Assembly: GCA_934120135.1 (NCBI GenBank)
Contig: CAKOTK010000002.1
Coordinates: 1-64,000, forward strand
Direction: 5' to 3'
Length of the DNA stretch: 64,000 bases
Origin: an uncultured Clostridia bacterium
GTDB lineage: Bacteria; Bacillota; Clostridia; TANB77; CAG-508
Part shown: positions 24,721 through 33,103 of the stretch, piece after piece
How positions within the stretch are numbered: the first letter of the stretch is position 1
Layout: each line of letters starts with the position of its first letter
Made by a program: the position numbers and the translations under genes
The notes under the pieces: model-generated
The model's input: the letters and a program-made list of their open reading frames with translations, nothing else
What the model was told of the DNA's origin: nothing
The model's database searches: none

Positions 24721-27396
24721 ATGTGGTACACATTGTCTACAAAAGAAGTAGAAAAACAAATGCAAACCAATATTGAGTTTGGTTTAAATGAAAAGCAGGT
24801 AGAGGACAAGCAAAACAAGTTTGGACTGAATAAGTTAGAAGAAAAGAAGAAAGAGAGTATAGTTATAAAATTCATAAAGCAATTTAATGATTTTATGATA
24901 ATTATATTGATAATTGCCTCGATTATTTCAGCATTAGTAGCAAGACTAGAAGGAAGCAATGATTATTTTGATTCCATTATAATAATAGCAATTGTAGTAT
25001 TTAATGCCATTATGGGACTAGTGCAAGAAGCAAAAGCAGAAAAGTCGTTAGAGGCACTTAAGAAAATGACGGCTCCAACTTGTAGGGTAAAAAGAGACGG
25101 CAAAATATCTACAATAAAAAGTGAGCAAATAGTTCCGGGAGATATTGTACTATTAGAAGCAGGAAATTATGTGCCAGCAGACTGCAGATTAATTTCAAGT
25201 TCTAATTTAAAAATAGAGGAATCTAGTTTAACAGGTGAAACGGTTCCAGTTTTAAAAGAAGCTAACTGCATACTAAAAGAAAAGACAGCTCTAGGAGACA
25301 TGATAAATATGGCGTTTTCAACTACAATAGTAGTTAATGGTCATGGAGAGGCAATTGTAACAGATACAGGAATGAACACAAAAGTAGGTAAAATTGCTAA
25401 AATGATTATTACAAATGAGGCTCCTGAAACACCAATTCAAAAAAAGTTAGGAGAAGTAGGAAAGTCATTAGGAATTGCATGTTTAGGAATTTGTCTATTG
25501 ATATTTGTAATTGGACTTTTAAAGAAAATTGAGCCAATAGAAATGTTTATGACCTCAGTAGGCTTAGCAGTAGCAGCAATACCAGAAGGACTACCTGCAA
25601 TAGTAACGATTATGTTATCAATTGGTGTAACAAAAATGGCAAAGAAAAATAGTATAATTAGAAAATTACCAGCAGTTGAAACTTTAGGTAGCAGTAGTGT
25701 TATATGTTCAGACAAAACAGGAACTTTAACACAAAATAAAATGCAAGTTACTAAAATAGCAAATATGAATGGAGAAACTGATGATAAAGAGTACATAAAA
25801 TGGCTAATGGGAATGGCTACAATGTGCACTGATGTAGAAATATCAAGAGAAAATGGAAAAATAGAACTAACAGGAGAACCTACTGAAAAGGCAATAGTTA
25901 GCAAAGCTTTAGATGAGGGGCAAAACAAAAATGAGTTATATAATATAATGAGACGTGTAAAAGATATTTCATTTGATTCAAGTAGAAAGATGATGACAAC
26001 AATTCATAAAATGCCAAATGGATATAGAGTTATAACAAAAGGTGCACCAGATGTATTATTAAAAAGATGTAATAAAGTATATGACAATGGAAATGTAACT
26101 ACATTAGACTATTCAAAAACAAAGCTAATAGAAAATCAAAATAATAAAATGGCAGACGAGGCTTTAAGAGTATTAGCAATAGCATATTTAGATATACCAA
26201 ATTTACCAAGTAGAATAGACACAGAAACAGTAGAAAAGAATTTAATCTTTATTGGATTAATAGGAATGATAGATCCACCAAGAGAAGGTGTGAAAGAGGC
26301 TGTTGCAACTTGTAAAAAGGCAGGAATAAAAACTGTAATGATTACAGGAGACCATATAATAACAGCAAAAGCAATTGCAAAAGATTTGGGAATATTAAGA
26401 GGTAGTGACTTAGCAATTACAGGTGAAGAACTGGATAAAATACCACAAGCAGTATTGCAAAGAAATATTATGAATTATTCTGTTTTTGCAAGAGTGACAC
26501 CAGAACACAAAGTTAGAATAGTTAAAGCATATCAGTCAACAGGTGCAGTAGTTGCAATGACGGGAGATGGAGTAAATGACGCACCAGCCTTGAAAAATGC
26601 CGATATTGGAATTGCAATGGGTAAAAACGGTACAGATGTTGCTAAAAATGCAGCAGATATGGTTTTAACAGACGATAATTTTGTTACAATTGTTGAAGCT
26701 GTTAAACAAGGAAGAAATATATTTGATAATATAAAAAAGGCAGTACATTTTTTAATTGCAACAAATATTGGGGAAATTGTAACAATATTTTTAGGCTTGA
26801 TATTAGGCTTAAAATCTCCACTTTTAGCTATTCAACTTTTATGGATAAACCTAGTAACTGATTCACTTCCTGCAATTGCATTAGGATTAGAAAAGCCAGA
26901 AGCGGATATTATGGATAAAAAGCCAAGAGACAGTAGAAAAGGAATTTTTGCAGATGGTTTATGGCAAAGAATAATTACAGAAGGAACGATGTTAGGAATT
27001 TTAACTTTAGTAGCATTTAGTGTAGGAAATTATTTGTATGACATAGAAGTAGGAAGAACAATGGCATTTGTAAGTTTAGGCTTATTAGAACTAGTACATA
27101 GTTTTAATATAAAAAGTGAAGAATCAATATTCAAAGTGGGATTATTTGAAAACAAATACTTGTTGGGAGCATTTATTTTAGGAGCTCTATTACAAATTGT
27201 AGTGGTTGTAATTCCATCTGTAGCAGAAGTATTTAAACTTGTACCATTAACACAAGTACAGTGGATGTATACTTTTGGAATATCAATATTACCATTAATA
27301 ATAATGGAAATACAAAAGGCATTTAACAAAATCGAACCAAGCACAATGCAAATTAAATATTCTATGCAAAATAGTATTGCACAAAAAAATAAATAA
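24721..27396 (+). CDS. Calcium-transporting P-type ATPase (type IIA)
   Basis: 891 residues. Order: N-terminal cation ATPase domain (STKEVEKQMQTNIEFGLNEKQVEDKQ), TM1-2, actuator domain with SLTGET, TM4 PEGLPAIVTIMLSIG, phosphorylation motif SDKTGTLTQNKM (Asp near 329), nucleotide site KGAPDVLL, hinge TGDGVNDAPAL, then six C-terminal helices. TM5 NIGE and TM6 WINLVTDSLPAIALG carry the residues expected for one Ca2+ site, as in PMR1/LMCA-type pumps. It exports Ca2+ at the plasma membrane. The ATG follows AAAGGAGGATAATT. A 115-aa gene lies 39 bp downstream. Confidence 0.92.
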   Translation: MWYTLSTKEVEKQMQTNIEFGLNEKQVEDKQNKFGLNKLEEKKKESIVIKFIKQFNDFMIIILIIASIISALVARLEGSNDYFDSIIIIAIVVFNAIMGLVQEAKAEKSLEALKKMTAPTCRVKRDGKISTIKSEQIVPGDIVLLEAGNYVPADCRLISSSNLKIEESSLTGETVPVLKEANCILKEKTALGDMINMAFSTTIVVNGHGEAIVTDTGMNTKVGKIAKMIITNEAPETPIQKKLGEVGKSLGIACLGICLLIFVIGLLKKIEPIEMFMTSVGLAVAAIPEGLPAIVTIMLSIGVTKMAKKNSIIRKLPAVETLGSSSVICSDKTGTLTQNKMQVTKIANMNGETDDKEYIKWLMGMATMCTDVEISRENGKIELTGEPTEKAIVSKALDEGQNKNELYNIMRRVKDISFDSSRKMMTTIHKMPNGYRVITKGAPDVLLKRCNKVYDNGNVTTLDYSKTKLIENQNNKMADEALRVLAIAYLDIPNLPSRIDTETVEKNLIFIGLIGMIDPPREGVKEAVATCKKAGIKTVMITGDHIITAKAIAKDLGILRGSDLAITGEELDKIPQAVLQRNIMNYSVFARVTPEHKVRIVKAYQSTGAVVAMTGDGVNDAPALKNADIGIAMGKNGTDVAKNAADMVLTDDNFVTIVEAVKQGRNIFDNIKKAVHFLIATNIGEIVTIFLGLILGLKSPLLAIQLLWINLVTDSLPAIALGLEKPEADIMDKKPRDSRKGIFADGLWQRIITEGTMLGILTLVAFSVGNYLYDIEVGRTMAFVSLGLLELVHSFNIKSEESIFKVGLFENKYLLGAFILGALLQIVVVVIPSVAEVFKLVPLTQVQWMYTFGISILPLIIMEIQKAFNKIEPSTMQIKYSMQNSIAQKNK

Positions 27397-27435
27397 TGGT
27401 ACAATTAAGGAAACTTAAGAAAAGGGAAGAATAAA

Positions 27436-27783
27436 ATGGAAGCACTAACAATAATTTACTTATTAGCATTCTTGGTGTTTGCCTTGGTTGGCTCAGCTTT
27501 CTTGCAAATTAGAATGGCTGGAATAAAAATTAAAGACTTTTGGGGTTTCATACAAGCAAACCAAATGCTAGATAAGTTATATAAATTTTCAAAAAGATAT
27601 AAACTTATGAGTCCACAAGAACAGATAATATTTTTAGCAGAAGCGGAAAAAGTTTTTGATGCATATGATAAAATTCCTTCAATTGTATGGGAAGATGAAT
27701 ATAGAAAATATTCAGAAGTGTTACAAGCATATCAAAATGTTAGAGTAACAAGATGGAGTGACGAAAATTCAATAAAAAAATAA
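27436..27783 (+). CDS. Hypothetical single-pass membrane protein
   Basis: 115 residues, unrecognised. One N-terminal hydrophobic helix (about 4-24, IIYLLAFLVFALVGSAFLQ) is followed by a helical, charged cytoplasmic domain rich in Lys, Tyr and Gln with EDEYRKYSEVLQAYQNVRVTRW. AAAAGGGAAG precedes the ATG. It lies 39 bp after the Ca2+ ATPase and ends at a terminator, so it may be co-transcribed with it. Confidence 0.7.
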   Translation: MEALTIIYLLAFLVFALVGSAFLQIRMAGIKIKDFWGFIQANQMLDKLYKFSKRYKLMSPQEQIIFLAEAEKVFDAYDKIPSIVWEDEYRKYSEVLQAYQNVRVTRWSDENSIKK

Positions 27784-27784
27784 T

Positions 27785-27815
27785 GGAGTTTCAATTTAGA
27801 AACTCTATTATTTTG
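27785..27815 (+). terminator. Terminator
   Basis: GGAGTTTC/GAAACTCT stem with AATTTA loop followed by ATTATTTT. Confidence 0.65.
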
Positions 27816-27894
27816 CTAAAATTAGTAAATAATATATAAAAATAAACATATAATAAATATAGGATATTTCATATATAAGGAAAGAAGGGAAAAT

Positions 27895-29040
27895 ATGAAA
27901 ACACTATATTTTGATCATGCTGCAACAACACCAGTAAGTGAGCAAGTGTTAGCTGAAATGCTACCATATTTTGAACATCAATATGGCAATGCTTCTGCAA
28001 TGTACGCATTAGGTAGACAATCTAAAAGAGCCATTGAACAAGCAAGAAAAAGAGTAGCAAATGCCATAAACGCTAAGCAAAGTGAAATTTATTTTACTTC
28101 TTGTGGAAGCGAAAGTGATAATTTAGCAATAAAAGGCATAGCATATGCCAATAAAAATAGAGGAAACCACATAATTACTAGTAAAATAGAACATCACGCA
28201 GTGTTAAATACTTGTAAAACTCTTGAAAAACAGGGATTTGAAGTAACATATCTAAATGTGGATAAAAATGGTTTTATAGATATTAACCAACTAATAAATT
28301 CAATAAGGCCAACAACAATTTTAATATCGATAATGTTTGCAAATAATGAAATAGGTACTATAGAGCCAATACAAGAAATAGGAAAAATTGCTAGAGCTAA
28401 TAACATTATATTCCATACAGATGCAGTTCAAGCAGTAGGAAATGTAAGGATAGATGTAAACAAATTAAATATAGACAGTTTATCAATGTCAGGACATAAA
28501 TTTTATGCACCAAAAGGAATAGGAGCTTTGTATGTACGAGAAGGAATAGAGTTTGAAAAAATACAAGATGGTGGACATCAAGAAAAAGATAAACGTGCAG
28601 GAACAGAAAATGTTGCTGAAATTGTAGGTTTGGGAAAGGCGATTGAAGATGTGTATGCTAATTATGAAAGATATAACGAGCATTTACAAAACTTGAGAGA
28701 TTTTTATATATCTCAAATAGAGCAAAAAATACCAACTGCAAAGTTAAATGGAGATAGAAAAAGTAGACTACCAGGAAATGCAAACTTTTCATTTCCAAAT
28801 ATAAATGCACAAAAGTTACTACTAGAGTTAGACGAAAAAGGAATATGTGCTTCAGCAGGTTCAGCTTGTAGTACAGGAAATCCGGAACCTTCACATGTAT
28901 TAGTTTCAATAGGTTTAGACAGAAATTTATCAGAGGGAACTCTAAGAACTACTTTTGGAAAAGACAACACAAAACAAGATGTAGAATTCTTAGTGGATAG
29001 TCTAACAGATATTATTCAAAAAAATACTAGCTTTTGCTAG
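27895..29040 (+). CDS. Cysteine desulfurase (NifS/IscS family)
   Basis: 381 residues. Class V aminotransferase fold with YFDHAATTPV at the N-terminus, the PLP lysine in SMSGHKFYAPKG (about 201), and the catalytic Cys on the mobile loop ASAGSACSTGNPEPSHVL (about 325). It releases sulfur from cysteine for Fe-S clusters, thiolated tRNA or thiamine. No scaffold gene (iscU, nifU) or mnmA follows within the window, so its client pathway is undetermined. Confidence 0.92.
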   Translation: MKTLYFDHAATTPVSEQVLAEMLPYFEHQYGNASAMYALGRQSKRAIEQARKRVANAINAKQSEIYFTSCGSESDNLAIKGIAYANKNRGNHIITSKIEHHAVLNTCKTLEKQGFEVTYLNVDKNGFIDINQLINSIRPTTILISIMFANNEIGTIEPIQEIGKIARANNIIFHTDAVQAVGNVRIDVNKLNIDSLSMSGHKFYAPKGIGALYVREGIEFEKIQDGGHQEKDKRAGTENVAEIVGLGKAIEDVYANYERYNEHLQNLRDFYISQIEQKIPTAKLNGDRKSRLPGNANFSFPNINAQKLLLELDEKGICASAGSACSTGNPEPSHVLVSIGLDRNLSEGTLRTTFGKDNTKQDVEFLVDSLTDIIQKNTSFC

Positions 29041-29048
29041 TATTTTTT
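29022..29048 (+). terminator. Terminator overlapping end of cysteine desulfurase gene
   Basis: AAATACTAGC-TTTT-GCTAGTATTT stem; the stop codon lies in its right arm, and TTTTTT follows. Confidence 0.85.
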
Positions 29049-29088
29049 GGTATAATTAAATTAAACTTATTAGTAAAGTTTAATGATA

Positions 29089-29304
29089 TTATTTTTCTTT
29101 AGAATCTGGTATATATTCTAATAAATCAGAAATCTCACAATTAAACGCTTTGCAAATGTTATTTAATTGTTTGATATCAACTCTTTTAGTCTCTTCATAA
29201 TACATTTTTGAAATTGTAGCTGGTCTAATATGAGTTGCATCTGCTAAAGATTTCTGTGTCATTTTATGTTTTCCAAGTAAATCAGATAATTTTATTTTAA
29301 TCAT
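29089..29304 (-). CDS. XRE-family helix-turn-helix transcriptional regulator
   Basis: 71 residues, essentially one Cro/CI-type HTH: IKLSDLLGKHKMTQKSLADATHIRPATISKMY, then VDIKQLNNICKAFNCEISDLLEYIPDSKEK. The ATG at 29304 is preferred over an upstream TTG that abuts the AAAGG site. It probably autoregulates through the inverted repeat at 29333-29351. The divergent small gene at 29471 may be a target. Confidence 0.88.
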   Translation of the reverse strand: MIKIKLSDLLGKHKMTQKSLADATHIRPATISKMYYEETKRVDIKQLNNICKAFNCEISDLLEYIPDSKEK

Positions 29305-29332
29305 GAAATAATACAACCTTTCTATAATATTT

Positions 29333-29351
29333 TATGACGAATTTAGTCATA
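29333..29351. promoter_or_regulatory. Candidate operator (inverted repeat)
   Basis: TATGAC-7-GTCATA, perfect 6-bp arms, 29 bp upstream of the XRE gene start, within its promoter region. Confidence 0.5.
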
Positions 29352-29470
29352 TTTTGTCGAGTACTTGTATTTTACCACGAGATGTATTAAAATTACATAT
29401 TATAAAATAAACATAACGACAAAAGTAATTTAAACACATACAGAAGTAATCAAAAGAAAGAGGTGCATTT

Positions 29471-29698
29471 ATGAAACTGAAAAATAATTCTATAGAAAAC
29501 GAGCAACTCGCTAATAACAGAGGATGGAAAGAAAAAAACGAAAAATATTTAACTAATTTGCAAAAATTTTTAGATGCAACTGATAGCATAAAAGATAAAG
29601 AATTACAAAGACACATTATCGGACGAATGCTTAAATGTGATTTGGTTTTAACGGAAATTGCAGAAAGTGAAATTCAAAAAGCAAGAGAGAATAAATAA
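29471..29698 (+). CDS. Hypothetical small helical protein
   Basis: 75 residues, highly charged, predicted all-helical, no membrane segment: NRGWKEKNEKYLTNLQKFLDATDSIKDKELQRHIIGRMLKCDL. The start follows GAAAGAGGTG. Its position divergent from an XRE regulator suggests joint regulation. I do not recognise the family. Confidence 0.65.
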   Translation: MKLKNNSIENEQLANNRGWKEKNEKYLTNLQKFLDATDSIKDKELQRHIIGRMLKCDLVLTEIAESEIQKARENK

Positions 29699-29733
29699 GT
29701 ATAATTTTTGACTAAAAATACATACTAATACAA

Positions 29734-30096
29734 ATGAAAAAGTTAAACAACAATTTTAAAAAAATATTTATAGGATTTATGGCAGGTGTTATTAGTGGTT
29801 TATTTACAGCAGGAGGTGGATTAATATTGGTTCCTGCATTTATGTATATGTTAAAAATGGAACCAAAAAAGGCAAGGGCAACTTCTATTTTTTGCATATT
29901 GCCAATGGTAATTACAACAGCCCTTTTTTATTCAAAAAACAATTTGATTAATTGGAATGCAGGCATATTATGTGCAATAGGTGGAATAATTGGTGGATTT
30001 ACAGGTGCCAAATTATTAAATAAAATACCAGATAAATACTTAAAACTTGCATTTGCTATATTTTTAATATATGCAGGATGGAATATGTTGTTTTAA
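29734..30096 (+). CDS. TauE/SafE-family permease, half-size subunit 1
   Basis: 120 residues, four hydrophobic helices. The TauE/SafE pattern FIGFMAGVISGLFTAGGGLILVPAFMYM and GGIIGGFTGAKLLNKIPDKYLKLAFA is one repeat of the usual two-repeat transporter (~250 aa). The second half is encoded immediately downstream. The family exports sulfite, sulfoacetate or related anions; substrate unknown. No strong ribosome binding site is visible before the ATG. Confidence 0.85.
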   Translation: MKKLNNNFKKIFIGFMAGVISGLFTAGGGLILVPAFMYMLKMEPKKARATSIFCILPMVITTALFYSKNNLINWNAGILCAIGGIIGGFTGAKLLNKIPDKYLKLAFAIFLIYAGWNMLF

Positions 30097-30113
30097 ATAA
30101 GGATGTATGAAAA

Positions 30114-30504
30114 ATGTTTGAGATACTAATAGGTTTTATTTCAGGAATTGTTAGTCGGAATGGGAATGGGAGGAGGAACAATATTGATTCTTCTCCTTTC
30201 TATCTTTATGAACCTAGATCAGCATGTAGCACAAGCAACAAATTTAATATTTTTTATTCCAACAGCAATAACCTCAGTTATTATAGGAATAAAAAACAAA
30301 AATATAAACGTAAAAGAAGCTTTGGTGATAGTGGTTTCGGGTATAATTGGAGCAATAATAAGTGCTAATATAAGCAGTAATTTAAATGTAAACTTACTAA
30401 GAAAAATGTTTGGAGCGTTTTTACTAATAATTGCAATATATGAAATATATTCTTGGTTTAATATGTATATAAAGAAACGAAAAGGACATAATAAAACTAG
30501 ATAG
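30114..30504 (+). pseudogene. TauE/SafE-family permease, half-size subunit 2, frameshifted
   Basis: Begins ATG TTT GAG (FEILIGFISGIVS), then an extra C at 30156 shifts the frame. Removing it restores GIVSGMGMGGGTILILLLSIFMNLDQHVAQATN, a normal TauE repeat running to the stop at 30504. The downstream piece alone has a GTG/TTG-type internal start and no site. Either a recent inactivating insertion, programmed slippage, or an assembly error. The pair with 29734-30096 would otherwise form the complete transporter. Confidence 0.8.
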
Positions 30505-30531
30505 TAATATTTAGTGAAAGGATGAAGATAA

Positions 30532-30672
30532 ATGAAGTTTGTAAAAGGTATGTTAATAGGTGGAATAGTAACTGCAGGTGTTGCAATGATGTATTCAGAG
30601 GCTATGGGGGATAACAAAAGAAAAATGATAAAAAAGGGTAAAAAACTAGCAAGAAGGATGGGAATACTATAA
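30532..30672 (+). CDS. Small membrane-anchored basic peptide
   Basis: 46 residues with a GAAAGGATGAAG site. One N-terminal hydrophobic stretch (MLIGGIVTAGVAMMYSEAMG) is followed by a strongly basic tail (NKRKMIKKGKKLARRMGIL). It resembles short YtxH-like/membrane-anchor proteins found in Clostridia. It is 27 bp after the TauE genes and ends just before a terminator. Confidence 0.65.
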   Translation: MKFVKGMLIGGIVTAGVAMMYSEAMGDNKRKMIKKGKKLARRMGIL

Positions 30673-30682
30673 GATTAAAAAT

Positions 30683-30711
30683 GGAGCTTAGGAAATGCTA
30701 AGCTCCTTAAT
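30683..30711. terminator. Bidirectional terminator
   Basis: GGAGCTTAG-GAAATG-CTAAGCTCC perfect 9-bp stem followed by TTAATTATT, between convergent genes. Confidence 0.8.
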
Positions 30712-30716
30712 TATTG

Positions 30717-31157
30717 TTATCTACAAGGTTTGTTACAAGGTGGTTCACATGGTCTTTCACATGGTTTTTCTTGGCATGGTGGACATTTTAATTCAACACC
30801 TTTTAAGCATTTTCCTTCATGTTTACATGAAGTACATACTTTACAATGTTTAACTCTGTCAACCCATACTTCGATTTCATATACACGATTAGCACATAGA
30901 GGTCCAAAAACGAATTCACCATTTTTATCTGTAAAAGTATGAGAAACTGGTCTTCTTTCATCCATACCATGTTCGCAAACAACCTCAACTAACTTAACAA
31001 CAGCGTCACAAACAGGCTCTTGGTAACAATCTTTAATGATTCCATAAATAACAGTTCTGTTATCTTCTGGTAAATTGATTTCTAAGTCATATTGTTTTCC
31101 TGTAGCCATAACTCCGTCAACATTTAAAACTGGGCATACATTCTTATCAAATTCCAT
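30717..31157 (-). CDS. Cysteine-rich protein with carboxypeptidase-regulatory-like beta domain
   Basis: 146 residues from the ATG at 31157 (an ATG 12 bases upstream abuts the AAAGGA site). Residues ~25-95 look like a CnaB/transthyretin-type beta-sandwich (IYGIIKDCYQEPVCDAVVKLVEV, then HTFTDKNGEFVFGPL). The C-terminus is a Cys/Pro-rich tail, CPPCQEKPCERPCEPPCNKPC, with about 16 Cys in the whole protein. No signal peptide. Such proteins occur in spore coats and envelopes of Clostridia, which would fit the sporulation genes here, but this is inference. Confidence 0.7.
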   Translation of the reverse strand: MEFDKNVCPVLNVDGVMATGKQYDLEINLPEDNRTVIYGIIKDCYQEPVCDAVVKLVEVVCEHGMDERRPVSHTFTDKNGEFVFGPLCANRVYEIEVWVDRVKHCKVCTSCKHEGKCLKGVELKCPPCQEKPCERPCEPPCNKPCR

Positions 31158-31288
31158 AATTATATTCATTCCTTTCTTTTTTATATATAATATGAAAAAA
31201 ATCGACAAAATGTGCAATTGATGAAAAAATATGGTAAAATTTCAAATGTTAGAGTATAATGTATAAAGTAAAAAGAAAGGAAGAAAAA

Positions 31289-32089
31289 ATGGACAATAGA
31301 CCAATAGGAGTATTTGACTCAGGAGTAGGCGGAATGACTGTTTTAAAAGAACTAGCAAAACAGTTGCCTAATGAAAATTTTATATATTTAGGAGATACAA
31401 AAAGATTTCCATATGGAAGCAAATCAAAGGAAAGTATAATAGAACTAACCAAAGATGGAGTAGAATTTTTAATAAATAAAGGAGTAAAGCTAATAGTAAT
31501 TGCATGTGGAACAGCTACAAGTCAAGCCCTAGAAGAAGTACAACCTTTGTATAACATACCAATAATAGGCGTTATAGAACCTACAGTAAAATACATAAAA
31601 GAGATTAATAAAAAACAAATTGGAGTAATAGCTACAGCAGGTACAATTAGAAGCAAGGGCTGGGAAAAGGCAATATTAAAAGAGCTTCAAACTGCAAAAG
31701 TCCAAAGCATTGCATGTCCGCTTTTAGCTCCAATGGTTGAAGAAGGATGGTATGATAATAAAATTGCAGAACTAGCAATAAAAGAATATTTAAAACCTTT
31801 TAATAAAATAGATGCAATAATTTTAGGTTGTACACATTATCCTTTATTAACTAATGTAATAAAAAAACAAATTGGTAAAAAAGTAGAGATTATAAATATT
31901 GGAGAACATGTAGCAAAAGAAGCAAAAGCAATTTTGAAGAACAACGACCAAATGGCTGAACATAAGGAACAAAGTATAGATACATATCTTACAGAAACAG
32001 AATGCAAATTTAATGAAGTAGCAAGTAAGCTATTAGGAACAGAAGTAAAAGCAAAACAAGTTAAAGAAGAAATAGAATTTTTAAGTTGA
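31289..32089 (+). CDS. murI: Glutamate racemase
   Basis: 266 residues starting PIGVFDSGVGGMTVLKEL, with YLGDTKRFPYGSKS and the two catalytic cysteines in VIACGTATSQAL and LGCTHYPLL. It supplies D-Glu for peptidoglycan. The first Cys motif usually reads CNTA; here Gly replaces Asn, a mild deviation. The ATG after GAAAGGAAG is chosen over an upstream in-frame codon. Confidence 0.93.
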   Translation: MDNRPIGVFDSGVGGMTVLKELAKQLPNENFIYLGDTKRFPYGSKSKESIIELTKDGVEFLINKGVKLIVIACGTATSQALEEVQPLYNIPIIGVIEPTVKYIKEINKKQIGVIATAGTIRSKGWEKAILKELQTAKVQSIACPLLAPMVEEGWYDNKIAELAIKEYLKPFNKIDAIILGCTHYPLLTNVIKKQIGKKVEIINIGEHVAKEAKAILKNNDQMAEHKEQSIDTYLTETECKFNEVASKLLGTEVKAKQVKEEIEFLS

Positions 32090-32150
32090 TTAAATCATAA
32101 AAATACAAGCAATGAATATATTGTTACTAACACAAATTGGAGGTAGCAAT

Positions 32151-32924
32151 ATGTTCATTGTTTTTAATAAACGAAAAATATATTCATATTTAGTTTCTTT
32201 TAGCACAGTAATTATTCTGTTTGCAATAGCATTTACAGTAACAACAGATAGTAGCATAATTACATCTGCCACAGCAAGAAAACTGCCAATATATAATGTT
32301 GACACAAAAGAAAATAAAATTTCACTTACAATGAATTGCGCTTGGAATGCAGATGATATAGATAGTATTTTGAAAACCTTAAAAGACAACAATGTAAAAA
32401 TAACTTTCTTTATGGTAGGAGACTGGGTAGATAAATTCCCAGAAGCAGTAAAAAAGATTTCAGATGCTGGCCACGAAATAGGAAATCACTCAAATACACA
32501 TCCACATGTAAATAACCTAAGTAGTGACGAGAATATAAAACAAATTCAAGATGCATCAAGTAAGATAGAAAAAATTACTGGCAACAAAACTATTCTATAT
32601 AGAGCACCATATGGTGAATATAACAATATTGTTATTCGCTCAGCAAAATCTGCAAGTCATGTGCCAATACAATGGAACTTAGACACTGTAGACTATACAG
32701 GAATTACTGGAGATGAGATGTGGAAAAGACTAGAGAATAAGCTAAGTGATGGAAGTATTATTTTAATGCATAATGGAACAAAACATACAGCAGATAGCTT
32801 AGATATGCTTATAAAAAACATAAAATCAAAAGGATATGACATAGTAACAGTATCAAACCTTATATACAAAGACAGTTATTATATTGATAATAATGGTACA
32901 CAACATTTAAATAATAATGTATAA
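32151..32924 (+). CDS. Polysaccharide deacetylase family protein, PdaB-like
   Basis: 257 residues. An N-terminal membrane anchor (about 12-31) begins MFIVFNKRKIYSYLVSF, resembling sporulation deacetylase PdaB. The NodB domain has KITFFMVGDWVDKFPE, HSNTH (H113, H117), YRAPYGEYN and IILMHNG. The first NodB motif, normally TFDD or TFD, reads TMNCAWN (60-66), so the usual catalytic Asp is Asn. This is likely an outer-surface spore-peptidoglycan protein, and enzymatic activity is uncertain. The start follows TTGGAGGTAGCAAT. Confidence 0.82.
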   Translation: MFIVFNKRKIYSYLVSFSTVIILFAIAFTVTTDSSIITSATARKLPIYNVDTKENKISLTMNCAWNADDIDSILKTLKDNNVKITFFMVGDWVDKFPEAVKKISDAGHEIGNHSNTHPHVNNLSSDENIKQIQDASSKIEKITGNKTILYRAPYGEYNNIVIRSAKSASHVPIQWNLDTVDYTGITGDEMWKRLENKLSDGSIILMHNGTKHTADSLDMLIKNIKSKGYDIVTVSNLIYKDSYYIDNNGTQHLNNNV

Positions 32925-32991
32925 AACTTATCAAATGTGGTATATTTAGGTATAAAGATTTTAAAATAAAAGAAAAAATTAACATTTTATG

Positions 32992-33020
32992 TAGACAAAA
33001 CCAAAAAAGCGTGGTATAAT
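32992..33020 (+). promoter_or_regulatory. Promoter of SSB-like gene
   Basis: TAGACA (32992-32997), 17 bp, TATAAT (33015-33020). The ~80-nt leader has a GACTA/TAGTC stem-loop. Confidence 0.75.
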
Positions 33021-33103
33021 AGAAAATGTGACTAGCAATTAGTCTAAATTTTACGTCTTATGAATAAACTAAATTAAGAAACAAATGTAGGGAGGAAATT
33101 AAA

